A stretch of DNA of 64,000 nt from Aquipseudomonas ullengensis (GCF_014174475.1 NZ_JACJUD010000001.1:248001-312000); one strand, 5' to 3'. Positions 53,193 through 63,350 are shown, numbered from the stretch's first letter. A program made the numbers and translations. Notes: generated from the sequence alone by a model not told the origin.

Positions 53193-53855
53193 ATGATCAA
53201 TCAACTGCCACGCTGGGTGGAAATTGGCGGCTTCTGCCTGGCCTTGATCGCCGGCAGCGTCAACGCCATCGCCCTGCTCGGCTTCAACCACCAGGGTGTT
53301 TCGCACCTGTCCGGCAGCTCCAGCCTGCTCGGCGTGGAGCTCGCCCAGGGCGAACTGACCAGCGCCCTGCACTTGCTGCTGATCCTGCTGAGTTTCGTGC
53401 TTGGCGCCGCCATCAGCGGCTGCGTGATCGGCAACCAGTCGCTCAAGCTCGGCCGCCGCTACAGCGTGGCACTGCTGGCGGAGAGCCTCGCGCTGCTGCT
53501 GGCGATGCTGATGCTGGAGCGCGGCAGCGACGTCGGCCACTACCTGGCCTCGGCCGCCTGCGGCCTGCAGAACGCCATGACCAGCACTTACAGCGGCGCA
53601 GTGGTGCGCACCACCCACGTCACCGGGCTGTTCACCGACCTCGGCATCATGCTCGGCCTCAAGCTACGCGGGCAGCCGGCGGATCGGCGGCGCATCCTGC
53701 TGTACCTGATCCTGATCGCCGGCTTCATCGGCGGCGGCCTGCTCGGCGCCCAGGGTTACCTGGAGTGGCGCTACAGATCTCTGCTCGGACCGAGTGCGCT
53801 GGCCGCACTGCTGGCGTTGACCTACCTGGCCTACTGGCGCCGCCAGCAGCGCTGA
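53193..53855 (+). CDS. DUF1275 (YoaK-family) membrane protein
   Basis: 220 residues with six membrane segments. DUF1275 signatures: GGFCLALIAGSVNAIALLGF, GVSHLSGSSSLLG, and CGLQNAMTSTYSGAVVRTTHVTGLFTDLG. Function is unknown. I prefer the ATG at 53193 to a GTG three codons earlier. It is convergent with aidB, 7 bp away. Confidence 0.9.
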   Translation: MINQLPRWVEIGGFCLALIAGSVNAIALLGFNHQGVSHLSGSSSLLGVELAQGELTSALHLLLILLSFVLGAAISGCVIGNQSLKLGRRYSVALLAESLALLLAMLMLERGSDVGHYLASAACGLQNAMTSTYSGAVVRTTHVTGLFTDLGIMLGLKLRGQPADRRRILLYLILIAGFIGGGLLGAQGYLEWRYRSLLGPSALAALLALTYLAYWRRQQR

Positions 53856-53862
53856 ACGCGCC

Positions 53863-55512
53863 TCAGATCAGGTGCGGCGTGCTGCGCGCCATCAGGGCTT
53901 CGGCATTGATACCGCGCGGCAGGGTGCCGTAGACCCGGCCGCCATCGGCCAGGCGGCTGGCGATAAAGGCATCGCTCACCGTGGCGTTGCCGGCTTCCAG
54001 CAGCAGCTTGGCCTGCAGGGCCACGGCCACGTCTTCGGTGAGCTGGCGCGCGCGATACTGGATGTCGCCGGTGTCGCGGAAGGCCGCCTGCAACTTCGCG
54101 ATGTGCGCCTTCAGGCGCGCATCGCCGTGGCCAGCGCCAAGCTCGGCGAACAGCGCATCGAGCACGCCTGGCTCTTTGGACAGCGCGCGCAGTACGTCCA
54201 GGCACTGCACGTTGCCGGAACCTTCCCAGGTGGAATTGACCGGCGCCTCGCGGTACAGGCGCGGGAGGATGGTCTCCTCGACATAGCCGGCGCCGCCCAT
54301 GCATTCGGCGGCCTCGTTGACCATCGCCGGGGCGCGTTTGCAGATCCAGTATTTACCGATGGCGGTAACCAGGCGGGCGAATTTCTCTTCCTGCTCGTCG
54401 TGCGGGTTGTCCAGCGCCCTGCCCATGCGCAGGGTCAGGGCCAGCGCCGCTTCGCTTTCCAGGGCCAGGTCGGCCAGTACGTTCTGCATCAGCGGCTGCT
54501 CGGCCAGCACCCGGCCGCCGACCTTGCGGTAGGCACAGTGATGCGCGGCCTGGGTCAGGGCCTGACGCATCAGGGCGCTGGAGCCGATCATGCAGTCGAA
54601 GCGGGTCAGCGCCACCATCTCGATGATGGTCGGCACGCCGCGACCTTCCTCGCCGACCATCCAGGCCAGGGCGCCACGGAATTCCACCTCGCTGGAGGCG
54701 TTGGCCCAGTTGCCCAGCTTGTTCTTCAGGCGCTGGATATAGAACTGGTTGCGCGTGCCGTCCGGGCGGTGGCGCGGCAGCAGGAAGCAGCTCAGGCCCT
54801 TGTCGGTCTGGGCCAGGGTCAGGAAGGCATCGCACATCGGCGCCGAGCAGAACCACTTGTGGCCGACCAGTTCGTAGGCCTGGCCCGGGCCGCCCATGCC
54901 CAACGCATGCGCCCGGGTGGTGTTGGCGCGCACGTCGGTGCCGCCCTGCTTCTCGGTCATGGCCATGCCGATGGTGACCCCGGCCTTGTGCTCAATGCCG
55001 ACGTTGCGTGGGTCGTACTCGGTGGCAAGGATTTTCGGCAGCCAGATCTCGGCCACTTCCGGCTGCAGCTTGAGCGCCGGCACACTGGCGTAGGTCATGG
55101 TCAGCGGGCAGCCGCTGCCGGCCTCGGCCTGGCTGTGCAGGTAACTCATGCCGGCGCGAGCGACCTGGGCGCCGGCCCGCGGATCGGTCCACGGGGCGGA
55201 AGGGATGCCGTGTTCGATCGCCGTGCGCATCAGCTCGTGGTAGGCCGGGTGGAACTCCACCAGATCGACGCGATGGCCGTAGCGGTCATGGCTCTTGAAC
55301 ACCGGCTTGCTCTCGTTGGCGAGGAAACCCGCCGCCATCAGCGGGCCGCCGGCCAGGGCGCCGTAGGTATCCAGCTTGTCCTCGGCCCAGCCACCACCGA
55401 AGCGCCGCGTCCACTCCTGCAGCGGCAGGTCGACGCGGTACAGGTTGGCGCCGTCGAGCGAGGGCACCTGGTTGAACACTTCGTGGGTTTCGGCGAATTC
55501 GTGCAGGGACAT
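53863..55512 (-). CDS. aidB: AidB-type acyl-CoA dehydrogenase
   Basis: 549 residues, the length of E. coli AidB. The N-terminus (HEVFNQVPSLDGANLY) and the FAD-site region MTMTYASVPALKL, GMAMTEKQGGTDVRANTTRA are AidB-like; WEGSGNVQCLDVLRAL closes the dehydrogenase domain. E. coli AidB is linked to protection against alkylation damage, but enzymatic activity is weak and its true role is unsettled. It lies 1 bp downstream of a tetR gene on the same strand, and both sit behind two palindromic operators. Confidence 0.88.
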   Translation of the reverse strand: MSLHEFAETHEVFNQVPSLDGANLYRVDLPLQEWTRRFGGGWAEDKLDTYGALAGGPLMAAGFLANESKPVFKSHDRYGHRVDLVEFHPAYHELMRTAIEHGIPSAPWTDPRAGAQVARAGMSYLHSQAEAGSGCPLTMTYASVPALKLQPEVAEIWLPKILATEYDPRNVGIEHKAGVTIGMAMTEKQGGTDVRANTTRAHALGMGGPGQAYELVGHKWFCSAPMCDAFLTLAQTDKGLSCFLLPRHRPDGTRNQFYIQRLKNKLGNWANASSEVEFRGALAWMVGEEGRGVPTIIEMVALTRFDCMIGSSALMRQALTQAAHHCAYRKVGGRVLAEQPLMQNVLADLALESEAALALTLRMGRALDNPHDEQEEKFARLVTAIGKYWICKRAPAMVNEAAECMGGAGYVEETILPRLYREAPVNSTWEGSGNVQCLDVLRALSKEPGVLDALFAELGAGHGDARLKAHIAKLQAAFRDTGDIQYRARQLTEDVAVALQAKLLLEAGNATVSDAFIASRLADGGRVYGTLPRGINAEALMARSTPHLI

Positions 55513-55513
55513 C

Positions 55514-56149
55514 TCAGGACTCCGGGGCGCCGACGGCGCGCAGGCAGAAGGTGATCAGGGATTGGCTGACGGTGGCCAGGTCCATGGCCGAAGTGCCGGC
55601 TTCACGCGCGGCACGGGCTGGCGGCGAAAGCGGGCCGACCAGGGCTTCGGCGATGGCGCCGACCAGGCAGGCGGCCACCAGGGAGATATGGCTGACCCGG
55701 AAGGCGCCAAGGCGCGCGCCCTCTTCCAGCAACTCGATGAACAGATCGGCATAGGCCTCGCGAAACAGCAGGCGCTGCTCGTCCACTTCGGCATCCACCG
55801 GCTCGGCGATCAGGGCGAAGGCCAGGCGCCGGCTGTGCCAGGCACGTGCGGCGAACTGCTCAAGACCGGCGCTCAGACGCTGTGCCGGCGTACCGGGGCC
55901 CTGCAGGATTTCCCGCAAGACATCGACCTCGACCCGGCAGGCACTGCTGAACACCTCGGCGGCAATCTCGCCCTTGCTGCGAAAGTGACGGTACAGGCTG
56001 CCGGTGGCAATGCCGGCATCCTCGGCCAGGGCCTGCATGGTCAGGCTGGCAAAGCCGCCCTCACTGACCCGCGCACGGGCGCAGTGGAGGATGCGCTCAC
56101 GCAGTTCCTGGTCGCGATCGATGCGTTGAGTGGAGGCGCGGTAGACCAT
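55514..56149 (-). CDS. TetR-family regulator of the aidB operon
   Basis: 211 residues. N-terminal TetR helix-turn-helix (about 30-62: MQALAEDAGIATGSLYRHFRSKGEIAAEVF), C-terminal ligand/dimer domain. It is transcribed with aidB (1 bp between the genes). Two palindromes that match each other, TGAATCCGGATTCA and TGAATCACGGTTCA, lie 5-46 bp upstream of its ATG, so it most likely represses its own operon. An acyl-CoA-type ligand would fit, but is a guess. Confidence 0.9.
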   Translation of the reverse strand: MVYRASTQRIDRDQELRERILHCARARVSEGGFASLTMQALAEDAGIATGSLYRHFRSKGEIAAEVFSSACRVEVDVLREILQGPGTPAQRLSAGLEQFAARAWHSRRLAFALIAEPVDAEVDEQRLLFREAYADLFIELLEEGARLGAFRVSHISLVAACLVGAIAEALVGPLSPPARAAREAGTSAMDLATVSQSLITFCLRAVGAPES

Positions 56150-56153
56150 GGGC

Positions 56154-56167
56154 TGAATCCGGATTCA
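56154..56167. promoter_or_regulatory. TetR operator candidate 1
   Basis: TGAATCCGGATTCA, a perfect 14-bp palindrome, 5 bp upstream of the tetR start. Confidence 0.72.
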
Positions 56168-56181
56168 TCAATTGAATTCAG

Positions 56182-56195
56182 TGAATCACGGTTCA
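56182..56195. promoter_or_regulatory. TetR operator candidate 2
   Basis: TGAATCACGGTTCA, one mismatch from palindromic symmetry in the outer arms, same 14-bp layout as 56154-56167 and exactly 28 bp away. Confidence 0.65.
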
Positions 56196-56287
56196 GACCT
56201 TGAGAGAAGACGACGATCCGGCCAAAGAATGCGCAAATCACGGCCAGCCGCGCGATCACCCGCGAGCGGTCGCGGGTGCTGGCGGGG

Positions 56288-58678
56288 CTATTCGGTCCGC
56301 GCGGGCTGGCTGAGCACCCAGTCGTGCAACAGAGTCTGCAGCTCCAAGTACTTCACCGGCTTGGCCATGTAGTCGCTCATGCCGGCGGCCAGGCAGCGCT
56401 CGCGGTCGCCGCTGTGGCTGTGGGCGGTAATGGCCAGCACCGGCAGGTCAGCGCAGCCCGGCAACTGGCGCAGCGCACGGCAGGTGGCGAAGCCGTCCAT
56501 CACCGGCATCTGGCAATCCAGCAGCACCACGTCCATGGGCTCTGTGCGCAGGCGTTCGAGGGCTTCGGCGCCGTTGTCGGCGGTGCGCACCCGGTAGCCG
56601 AGCTTGAGCAGCATGCCGCGGGTGACCAGCTGGTTGATCGCGTTGTCCTCGACCACCAGCACGGTGCACTGCTCGGGATGCCGGCGCGGGGAGCCAGTAG
56701 GCCGGCGCGCCACCAGCGCCACTTCGCGTGGCTGAGCCGGCAGGCTGAGCAGCAGGGACACCACGAAGACACTGCCCTGCCCCGGCAGGGACTGGTGCTG
56801 CAGGGTGCCATCGAGCAGCTCGACCAGTTGTCGGCAGATCGCCAGGCCGATGCCCAGGCCGCCGTACTGGCGGGTCATCGAACCGTCCAGCTGCTTGAAG
56901 TGCTGGTACAGGCTGCCATCGGCCGGCGCCGTGAAACCGATACCCGTGTCGCGCACCTCGATCCGCAGCGGCACGTTGCCCGTCTGCGCGCTGGGGCTGC
57001 TGACGCGCACAGCTACACCACCCTGGTGGGTGAACTTGATGGCGTTGTCGAGCAGGTAGCCAAGGCTCTGCGCCAGCTTGCCGGCATCGCCCTCGAGGGT
57101 GTCGGGCAGGCTGGCGTCGAGCTCCAGGTCGAAGGTCAGGCCCTTGTCGGTGGCTTTCTGGCAGTACTGCGCGCGCAGGCCGTCGAACAACCCGCGCAGG
57201 CTGAACGGCTGACGTCGCGGGTAGAGCTTGCCGGCCTGCAGTTCGGTGAGGGCGAGGATGTCGTTGACCATGCGCATCATGTCGCGCGCCGAACTGGCGG
57301 CGGTCTTCTGGTATTGCTCCAGTTCGACATCCATGCGCACCGTCTGCATCAGCTCCAGGGAGCCGATCACCCCGTTCATCGGCGTGCGCAGTTCATGGGT
57401 CACGGTGGCGAGGAATTCGTCTTTCAGGCGATTGCTGTCGGCTAGCTCGCGGTTGAGCACTTCCAGTTCCGCACCGGCCTGCTGGAGGATGCGCGCGCGC
57501 TCTTCCTTCATGGCGTTGATGCGGTCGGCCAGGGCCAGCGATAGCAGGCCGACCTCCAGCGCCGAGCCGAACTGGCTGGCGTACATGGTCAGGAAGGTAT
57601 ACGGCAGGTAGCCGAGCACCATCAGGGTGTTGATCACCCCGCCGATCAGGAAGGCGCTCCAGGCGATGATGAAGTAGCGCGCCACGCGCATGCCGCGCAG
57701 CAGGGCGAGCACGCCGGCGGTGAAGATCACCACGGTGAACAGCAGGGCCAGGTAGGTGGCCACGCGCAGCGACACGGCGTAGCTGACGGTCAGCGCCAGC
57801 ACCACCACCAGCGCGCCCACCGCCATCAGCAGGCGCAGGGCCCGGTCGACCCAGAGGCTGTGCTCGGCCGTATGCAGGAAGCTGCGGGCGAACTGACAAC
57901 CGAACAGCGCTGCCGAACCGATCAGCAGCGGCGTGGAAACGTTCGCCCACCAGGGGTTGTCCGGCCAGAAGTACTGCACGCCGGCGCCGTTGACCGATAT
58001 CTGGTACAGGCCGAACGAGGCGATATAGAAGATGTAATAGAGGTAGCTGGTGTCGCGCACGCTGAGGAAGATGAACAGGTTGTACACCAGCATCACCAGC
58101 AGGATGCCGTAGATGATACCCAGCACGTAGATGCGCAGCGGCTGTTCTTCAATGAACGCGCGCCCCGACCACAACCCCAGCGGCATCTGCATCGACCCCT
58201 GGCTCTGCACCCGCAGGTAGATGCGCTGCGTCTGGTCGGGTTGCAGATCGAGGTCGAACAGGTAGTTGCTCTGCTGGATCTGCCGACTGCTGAACGGCAA
58301 CGCGTCACCGGTGCGCTCGGCCAGGCGATAACCACCGTTGCCGTCGGGCAGATAGAGGTCGAGGTGGTCGAGCGGCGGATAAGCCAATTCCAGCAGCCAG
58401 GTTTTCGGCTTGCCCGGCTGGGTCGGGCGGAACAGCAGGTCGAGGCGCAACCAGAACACCGAGCGCGAGTAGCCGGCATTCAGCACCGGCTTGCCGTTCT
58501 GGCGGAAGCTGGCGTCCAGGGCGGGAGAGCTGACTTCCTCGATGGTGGCATCGCCACGCACGTCCTCGAACACCTGCATCAGCGGGCCGAGGGTGATGTA
58601 GCGGGTGTGCTCGTCGAACTCGACGGCCTGCGCCAGCGAGCTGAAAAGCCAGAAAATGATGAAAAGACCGTAGCGCAT
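56288..58678 (-). CDS. ladS: Hybrid sensor histidine kinase LadS
   Basis: 796 residues, as in P. aeruginosa LadS. Order: signal (1-18), 7TMR-DISMED2 periplasmic domain (about 30-170), seven-helix 7TMR-DISM (about 180-385), coiled linker, histidine kinase (H-box THELRTPMNG, N-box LLDNAIKF, DTGIGF, GGLGIGLAI) and receiver (VVEDNAINQ, LLDCQMPVMDG, MAKPV). LadS feeds the Gac/Rsm pathway and promotes biofilm growth. Identity is supported by the tetR-ladS-thiD neighbourhood. The start is the ATG at 58678. Confidence 0.94.
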   Translation of the reverse strand: MRYGLFIIFWLFSSLAQAVEFDEHTRYITLGPLMQVFEDVRGDATIEEVSSPALDASFRQNGKPVLNAGYSRSVFWLRLDLLFRPTQPGKPKTWLLELAYPPLDHLDLYLPDGNGGYRLAERTGDALPFSSRQIQQSNYLFDLDLQPDQTQRIYLRVQSQGSMQMPLGLWSGRAFIEEQPLRIYVLGIIYGILLVMLVYNLFIFLSVRDTSYLYYIFYIASFGLYQISVNGAGVQYFWPDNPWWANVSTPLLIGSAALFGCQFARSFLHTAEHSLWVDRALRLLMAVGALVVVLALTVSYAVSLRVATYLALLFTVVIFTAGVLALLRGMRVARYFIIAWSAFLIGGVINTLMVLGYLPYTFLTMYASQFGSALEVGLLSLALADRINAMKEERARILQQAGAELEVLNRELADSNRLKDEFLATVTHELRTPMNGVIGSLELMQTVRMDVELEQYQKTAASSARDMMRMVNDILALTELQAGKLYPRRQPFSLRGLFDGLRAQYCQKATDKGLTFDLELDASLPDTLEGDAGKLAQSLGYLLDNAIKFTHQGGVAVRVSSPSAQTGNVPLRIEVRDTGIGFTAPADGSLYQHFKQLDGSMTRQYGGLGIGLAICRQLVELLDGTLQHQSLPGQGSVFVVSLLLSLPAQPREVALVARRPTGSPRRHPEQCTVLVVEDNAINQLVTRGMLLKLGYRVRTADNGAEALERLRTEPMDVVLLDCQMPVMDGFATCRALRQLPGCADLPVLAITAHSHSGDRERCLAAGMSDYMAKPVKYLELQTLLHDWVLSQPARTE

Positions 58679-58863
58679 GCCGCCCCGCAAAGACTCTGGC
58701 GACCAGCACCGGAGAGCCCTCCTCTCGCGCAGGGTGTGTCGCAGCGTCCATAGTTCTAATTGCGGCACTCTAGCACAGCGCCCGGCGAGTAAAAGCCGCC
58801 CACTGCGACAAGTTTTTCGCCCCCGTTTGGGCGCTCTGCCGGCAAGTGGTAAGCTCGCCCGCC

Positions 58864-59661
58864 ATGAACAGACACAACTCCCGCCCCGTCGTCCTCTGCC
58901 TGTCCGGTCACGATCCATCTGGTGGTGCCGGCCTGCAGGCGGACATCGAAGCCCTGCTCGCCCAGGGCTGCCACGCCGCCCCCGCCGTCACGGCGCTGAC
59001 CGTGCAGGACACGGTCAACGTCGCCGACTTCCGCGTCCTCGACCGCGAGTGGGTGCTGGCCCAGGCCCACGCGATCATTGCTGACCTGCCGGTGGCCGCC
59101 GTCAAGCTGGGCATGCTCGGCTCGGTGCAGATGGTCGATACGGTCGTCGAGATCATGCAGCTGCTGCCGGGCATCCCGCTGGTCTGCGACCCGGTGCTGC
59201 GCGCCGGCGGTGGCGGCTCGCTGGGCAAGGACGACGTCGGTTACGCCATGCGCGAGCGCCTGCTGCCGGTCGCCGCCATCGCCACGCCGAACCTGCCGGA
59301 AGCGCGCATCCTCGCCGAACTGCCGAACGGCACGGCCGACGAATGCGCCGAGAAGCTGCTGCCGAAGATCCAGCACCTGCTGATCACCGGCGGCCACGGC
59401 GACGAATCCGAAGTGCACAACCGCCTGTACTCGCGTGACGGCAGCCGCCACACCTTCACCTGCCAGCGCCTGCCCGGCAGCTACCACGGCTCCGGCTGCA
59501 CCCTGGCCAGCACCCTGGCCGGTCGCCTGGCCCTGGGCGAGGAACTGAGCAGCGCCGTGCGCTCCGCCCTGGACTACACCTGGCGCACCCTGCGTGACGC
59601 CGAGCAACCGGGTCGCGGCCAGTTCGTGCCGCGCCGTCTGCCGCTGGATTTCTCGCTATGA
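58864..59661 (+). CDS. thiD: Hydroxymethylpyrimidine/phosphomethylpyrimidine kinase ThiD
   Basis: 265 residues, ribokinase fold. Substrate and ATP-site motifs: [32 protein letters not shown], and the catalytic [12 protein letters not shown] with Cys. Makes HMP pyrophosphate for thiamine synthesis. thiE follows after 10 bp; divergent from ladS with 185 bp between. Confidence 0.95.
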   Translation: MNRHNSRPVVLCLSGHDPSGGAGLQADIEALLAQGCHAAPAVTALTVQDTVNVADFRVLDREWVLAQAHAIIADLPVAAVKLGMLGSVQMVDTVVEIMQLLPGIPLVCDPVLRAGGGGSLGKDDVGYAMRERLLPVAAIATPNLPEARILAELPNGTADECAEKLLPKIQHLLITGGHGDESEVHNRLYSRDGSRHTFTCQRLPGSYHGSGCTLASTLAGRLALGEELSSAVRSALDYTWRTLRDAEQPGRGQFVPRRLPLDFSL

Positions 59662-59671
59662 AGAGCTGCCT

Positions 59672-60304
59672 GTGAAGAAGCTGCGTGGCCTGTACGCCAT
59701 CACCGACAGCCAACTGCTCGCTGACGGCAAGCTGCTGCCTTATGTGGAAGCAGCGCTGAAAGGTGGCACGCGCCTGCTGCAGTACCGCGACAAGTCCGAC
59801 GACAGCGCCCGCCGCCTGCGCGAGGCCGAAGCCCTGCGCGAGCTGTGCAGCCAGTACGGCGCCGAGTTTATCATCAACGATGACGCCGAACTGGCTGCCC
59901 GCCTCGGCGTTGGCCTGCACCTGGGCCAGGGCGACGGCTCGCTGGCCGCCGCCCGCGCCCTGCTCGGGCGCCAGGCGATCATCGGCGCCACCTGCCATGC
60001 CGAGCTGGAACTGGCCGCCACCGCCAGTCGCGAAGGCGCCAGCTACCTGGCCTTCGGCCGCTTCTTCAACTCCAACACCAAACCCGGCGCCCCTGCGGCC
60101 ACGCCCGACCTGCTGGCCCATGCGCGGGCGCATTTCAATGTGCCGTTGGTGGCCATCGGCGGCATCACCCTGGACAACGCCGGCTCGCTGATCACCGCCG
60201 GCGCCGACCTGCTGGCCGTGATCCACGCCCTGTTTTCCGCCCCCTCCGCCGCCGAGGTGGAGCGGCGCGCACGCGCGTTCAGCGTGCTGTTCCCGTCATC
60301 CTGA
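59672..60304 (+). CDS. thiE: Thiamine phosphate synthase ThiE
   Basis: 210 residues, TIM barrel. [13 protein letters not shown] start, LLQYRDK (pyrophosphate binding), [16 protein letters not shown]-type [10 protein letters not shown] and [11 protein letters not shown]. It joins HMP-PP and thiazole phosphate. The start is GTG at 59672; the frame upstream overlaps thiD and is not used. Followed after 17 bp by hemL. Confidence 0.95.
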   Translation: MKKLRGLYAITDSQLLADGKLLPYVEAALKGGTRLLQYRDKSDDSARRLREAEALRELCSQYGAEFIINDDAELAARLGVGLHLGQGDGSLAAARALLGRQAIIGATCHAELELAATASREGASYLAFGRFFNSNTKPGAPAATPDLLAHARAHFNVPLVAIGGITLDNAGSLITAGADLLAVIHALFSAPSAAEVERRARAFSVLFPSS

Positions 60305-60321
60305 TTCGAGAGAGACCTGCC

Positions 60322-61605
60322 ATGTCCCGTTCCGAAACCCTGTTCGCCAACGCGCAGAAACACATCCCCGGCGGCGTCAACTCGCCCGTGCGCGCCTTCA
60401 AGAGCGTCGGCGGCACCCCGCTGTTCTTCAAGCATGCCGAAGGCGCCTACGTCACCGATGAAGACGACAAACGCTACGTCGACTACGTCGGCTCCTGGGG
60501 CCCGATGATCCTCGGCCACGGCCACCCGGACGTGCTCGACGCGGTGCGCAACCAGTTGCAGCACGGCCTGTCCTACGGCGCACCGACCGCCATGGAAACC
60601 GAGATGGCCGACCTGGTGTGCAGCCTGGTGCCGTCCATGGAGATGGTGCGCATGGTCAGTTCCGGCACCGAGGCGACCATGAGCGCCATCCGCCTGGCCC
60701 GCGGCTACACCGGCCGCGATGCGATCATCAAGTTTGAAGGCTGCTACCACGGGCACTCCGACAGCCTGCTGGTGAAAGCCGGCTCCGGCCTGCTGACCCA
60801 GGGCGTGCCGAGCTCGGCGGGCGTACCGGCGGACTTCGCCAAACACACCCTGACCCTGCCGTTCAACGACCTGGCCGCAGTCGAGCAGATGCTCAGCGAA
60901 GTCGGTAAGACCGTCGCCTGCATCATCGTCGAGCCCGTGGCCGGCAACATGAACTGCGTACCGCCAGCGCCGGGCTTCCTCGAAGGCCTGCGCGAGCAGT
61001 GCGACAAGCACGGCGTGGTGCTGATCTTCGACGAAGTGATGACCGGCTTCCGCGTCGCCCTCGGCGGTGCCCAGGCGCACTACGGCGTGACCCCGGACCT
61101 GTCGACCTTCGGCAAGATCGTCGGCGGCGGCATGCCGGTTGGCTGCTTCGGCGGCAAGCGCGCGATCATGGGCTGCATCGCCCCGCTCGGCCCGGTCTAC
61201 CAGGCCGGCACCCTGTCGGGTAACCCGCTGGCCATGGCCGCCGGCCTGACCACCCTCAAGTTGATCAGCCGCCCGGGCTTCCACGCCGAACTGACCGACT
61301 ACACCAGCCGCATGCTGGCCGGCCTGCAGGCGCTTGCCGATGCCGCTGGCATTCCCTTCGTCACCACCCAGGCCGGCGGCATGTTCGGCCTGTACTTCAG
61401 CGGTGCCGACGACATCGTCACCTTCGACGACGTGATGGCCAGCGATGCCGAGCGCTTCAAGCAGTTCTTCCATCTGATGCTGGACGGCGGCGTGTACCTG
61501 GCACCGAGCGCCTTCGAGGCCGGCTTCACCTCCATCGCCCACGGCGAGGCCGAGCTGAAGCTGACCCTCGACGCCGCCGAACGCGCCTTCGCCCAGCTCA
61601 AGTGA
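60322..61605 (+). CDS. hemL: Glutamate-1-semialdehyde 2,1-aminomutase
   Basis: 427 residues, typical length. The PLP-binding Lys lies in [13 protein letters not shown] (about 263-275). Other motifs: [41 protein letters not shown] and [11 protein letters not shown]. Produces 5-aminolevulinate for heme. The stop overlaps the next start (TGATG). Confidence 0.97.
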   Translation: MSRSETLFANAQKHIPGGVNSPVRAFKSVGGTPLFFKHAEGAYVTDEDDKRYVDYVGSWGPMILGHGHPDVLDAVRNQLQHGLSYGAPTAMETEMADLVCSLVPSMEMVRMVSSGTEATMSAIRLARGYTGRDAIIKFEGCYHGHSDSLLVKAGSGLLTQGVPSSAGVPADFAKHTLTLPFNDLAAVEQMLSEVGKTVACIIVEPVAGNMNCVPPAPGFLEGLREQCDKHGVVLIFDEVMTGFRVALGGAQAHYGVTPDLSTFGKIVGGGMPVGCFGGKRAIMGCIAPLGPVYQAGTLSGNPLAMAAGLTTLKLISRPGFHAELTDYTSRMLAGLQALADAAGIPFVTTQAGGMFGLYFSGADDIVTFDDVMASDAERFKQFFHLMLDGGVYLAPSAFEAGFTSIAHGEAELKLTLDAAERAFAQLK

Positions 61606-62234
61606 TGCAGTACAGCACCGCGTTCAGCGATGGCGTATTGGTGCTGGCCTGCCTGGCCAGCGCCTGGGTGCTGCGCCGCGCCTTCCAGGGCCAGGCCTTG
61701 CAGCGCGCACTGTTGCTCGGCTTCGGCCTGCCCGCTCTCGCCGCGTTCTGCGGGGTAATGCGCTATGCCATCGACCCGGGCTGGGGCCCGCAGCACAGCG
61801 CGTTCAGCCAGATGAGCAGCTACCTGGGCCTGCCTCTGCTGGGCTTGGCTGCCACCAGCCTGAGCCTGGGCAAGACCTGGAGCCGGGCAACCGGCACCCT
61901 GGCGGTGCTGGGACTGGTCGGCTTTCTGCTGGCAGCCCAATGGCTGCAGGTCGAGCCGACCTATCGCCTGCTGCTGAACCTGCTCACCCTGCTGCTGATT
62001 GCTTTTGCCGGCCTACGTCACTGGCAACGTCTCGGCCCGCCGGCGGCCGCGCTGGCGGTGGTCGGGCTATTTGCTGTCGCCGGCCTGGTCGTCGGCACCC
62101 AGGGTTTTATCGGCCCGTTGCGGCGCGTCGACCTGTTTCATGCCCTGCTGACCCTCGCCTATCCGCTGCTGGCCTGGCTGCTACTGAGCCTGCGCACCGA
62201 TGCCAGAGCGGAAATACGAGTAAAGACTTTGTAA
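61605..62234 (+). CDS. Membrane protein of unknown function (PA3978-like)
   Basis: 209 residues with six or seven hydrophobic segments and a conserved-looking loop CGVMRYAIDPGWGPQHSAFSQMSSYLG between TM2 and TM3. Translationally coupled to hemL (TGATG overlap). I know no function; conservation of its position after hemL in pseudomonads hints at a link with heme or tetrapyrrole metabolism, but nothing in the sequence proves it. Confidence 0.82.
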   Translation: MQYSTAFSDGVLVLACLASAWVLRRAFQGQALQRALLLGFGLPALAAFCGVMRYAIDPGWGPQHSAFSQMSSYLGLPLLGLAATSLSLGKTWSRATGTLAVLGLVGFLLAAQWLQVEPTYRLLLNLLTLLLIAFAGLRHWQRLGPPAAALAVVGLFAVAGLVVGTQGFIGPLRRVDLFHALLTLAYPLLAWLLLSLRTDARAEIRVKTL

Positions 62235-62324
62235 GGACGCCCCGGCTTATCACATAATGTGACGGCCGGCGCGTTTCGCCGGCCGGGCCAACCCCCGTCG
62301 GTTTCGCGAGGCGCACTGATTCCC

Positions 62325-62921
62325 ATGAAATGCTCCGGCCGCGCCCTGCTCCTGGGCTGCCTGCTGCTCATTTCCCCCCTGCTGGCTCAAGCGGGCGGCA
62401 ACTCGTTGCTGATCCCCGCCACCGGCCGTTGCTCGCTGAACACCCTTCCCGAAGACCTGCCCCAAGCCCTCAGCGCCTGCCAGCAGACCGCCCAACAAGG
62501 CGATGCCGCCGCGCAATACGAGCTGGGCGAGTTCTACTACGACGGCCAGCGCACCGAGCGCGACCTGCCCCAGGCGCTGCACTGGTTCGAGCAGGCCTCG
62601 CTGCAAGGCAACGCCCAGGCGCAGCTGCGCCTCGGCACCATGTTCCTCAAGGGCGAAGGCGTGCCGGCCAACAACGTGCAGGCTTATATCGTGCTGAAGA
62701 TGGCCGCGGTGAACGGCTCGGATGAGGCCATGGACAGTGCCGACCAGGTCGCCACGCACATGGGCCGGGAAGAGATGGAAGTTGCCAGTCAGGTGCTCGG
62801 GCAGATTTTCCGCGATTACCTGCTGGACTTGCAGAACATCGACAGCAGTGGCCCCAGCTTCACGCCGGGATCGAGCCAGGGCTCGGGTTTCTCCCCGCAG
62901 GCTCCGGCCTTCGCGCCCTAA
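62325..62921 (+). CDS. Exported Sel1-repeat protein
   Basis: 198 residues. Signal peptide (about 1-24, ending AQAGG). Two Sel1-like repeats: AAQYELGEFYYDGQRTERDLPQALHWFEQAS and AQAQLRLGTMFLKGEGVPANNVQAYIVLKMAA (about 65-135). A Ser/Gly/Pro-rich tail follows. Sel1 repeats mediate protein-protein contacts; the partner is unknown. I chose the ATG at 62325 because the signal peptide starts there. Confidence 0.88.
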   Translation: MKCSGRALLLGCLLLISPLLAQAGGNSLLIPATGRCSLNTLPEDLPQALSACQQTAQQGDAAAQYELGEFYYDGQRTERDLPQALHWFEQASLQGNAQAQLRLGTMFLKGEGVPANNVQAYIVLKMAAVNGSDEAMDSADQVATHMGREEMEVASQVLGQIFRDYLLDLQNIDSSGPSFTPGSSQGSGFSPQAPAFAP

Positions 62922-62931
62922 TCCAGACCTT

Positions 62932-63255
62932 TTACTTGTCCGGCATCGGCATGGGGAACGGCATCACGTTGCCGCCACCCTTGGCTTCGCTGATCTTCGG
63001 CGTACCCAGGCGCTCGACTTCATCGATGCGCACGATCGCATGCATGGGCACGAAGCTGCGCACCACGCCTTCGAACTGCGCCTTGAGCTTCTCTTCGCTA
63101 GGGTCGACCACCACCTGGGTGCGTTCGCCGAAGACGAACTCCTCCACTTCCAGGAAGCCCCACAGATCGCTTTGGTAGATCTGCTTGGCGTACATCTCGT
63201 ACACCTGGCCCTGATTGAGGAAAATCACCTTGTAGATCGGTTCGCGCTTGCTCAT
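62932..63255 (-). CDS. DUF1820 protein
   Basis: 107 residues. MSKREPIYKVIFLNQGQVYEMYAKQI start, GFLEVEEFVFGERTQVVVDPSEEKLKAQFEGV middle: matches the DUF1820 family of small soluble proteins of gamma-proteobacteria, function unknown. A start at 63255 gives the family length; the longer frame is not supported. Divergent from miaB. Confidence 0.88.
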   Translation of the reverse strand: MSKREPIYKVIFLNQGQVYEMYAKQIYQSDLWGFLEVEEFVFGERTQVVVDPSEEKLKAQFEGVVRSFVPMHAIVRIDEVERLGTPKISEAKGGGNVMPFPMPMPDK

Positions 63256-63350
63256 GAGTCTCGGGGGAAAAGACGAGGGGAAATTGGAAGGGCGCGGATC
63301 ATAGCATAGCCGCTCAACCGGCAAGCCTAGGAAGCACGCCGCGTGCACCC

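Noticed and set aside
53872..55554. 560-codon plus-strand open frame
   Set aside because: Complementary to aidB, which has full family motifs; composition typical of a shadow frame.
62250..62262. TCACATAATGTGA palindrome as Vfr/CRP site
   Set aside because: The half-sites are in the inverted order compared with TGTGA-N6-TCACA and spacing is wrong.
62264..62284. GGCCGGCG/CGCCGGCC hairpin as terminator
   Set aside because: Stable stem, but no T-run follows, so not listed as a rho-independent terminator.
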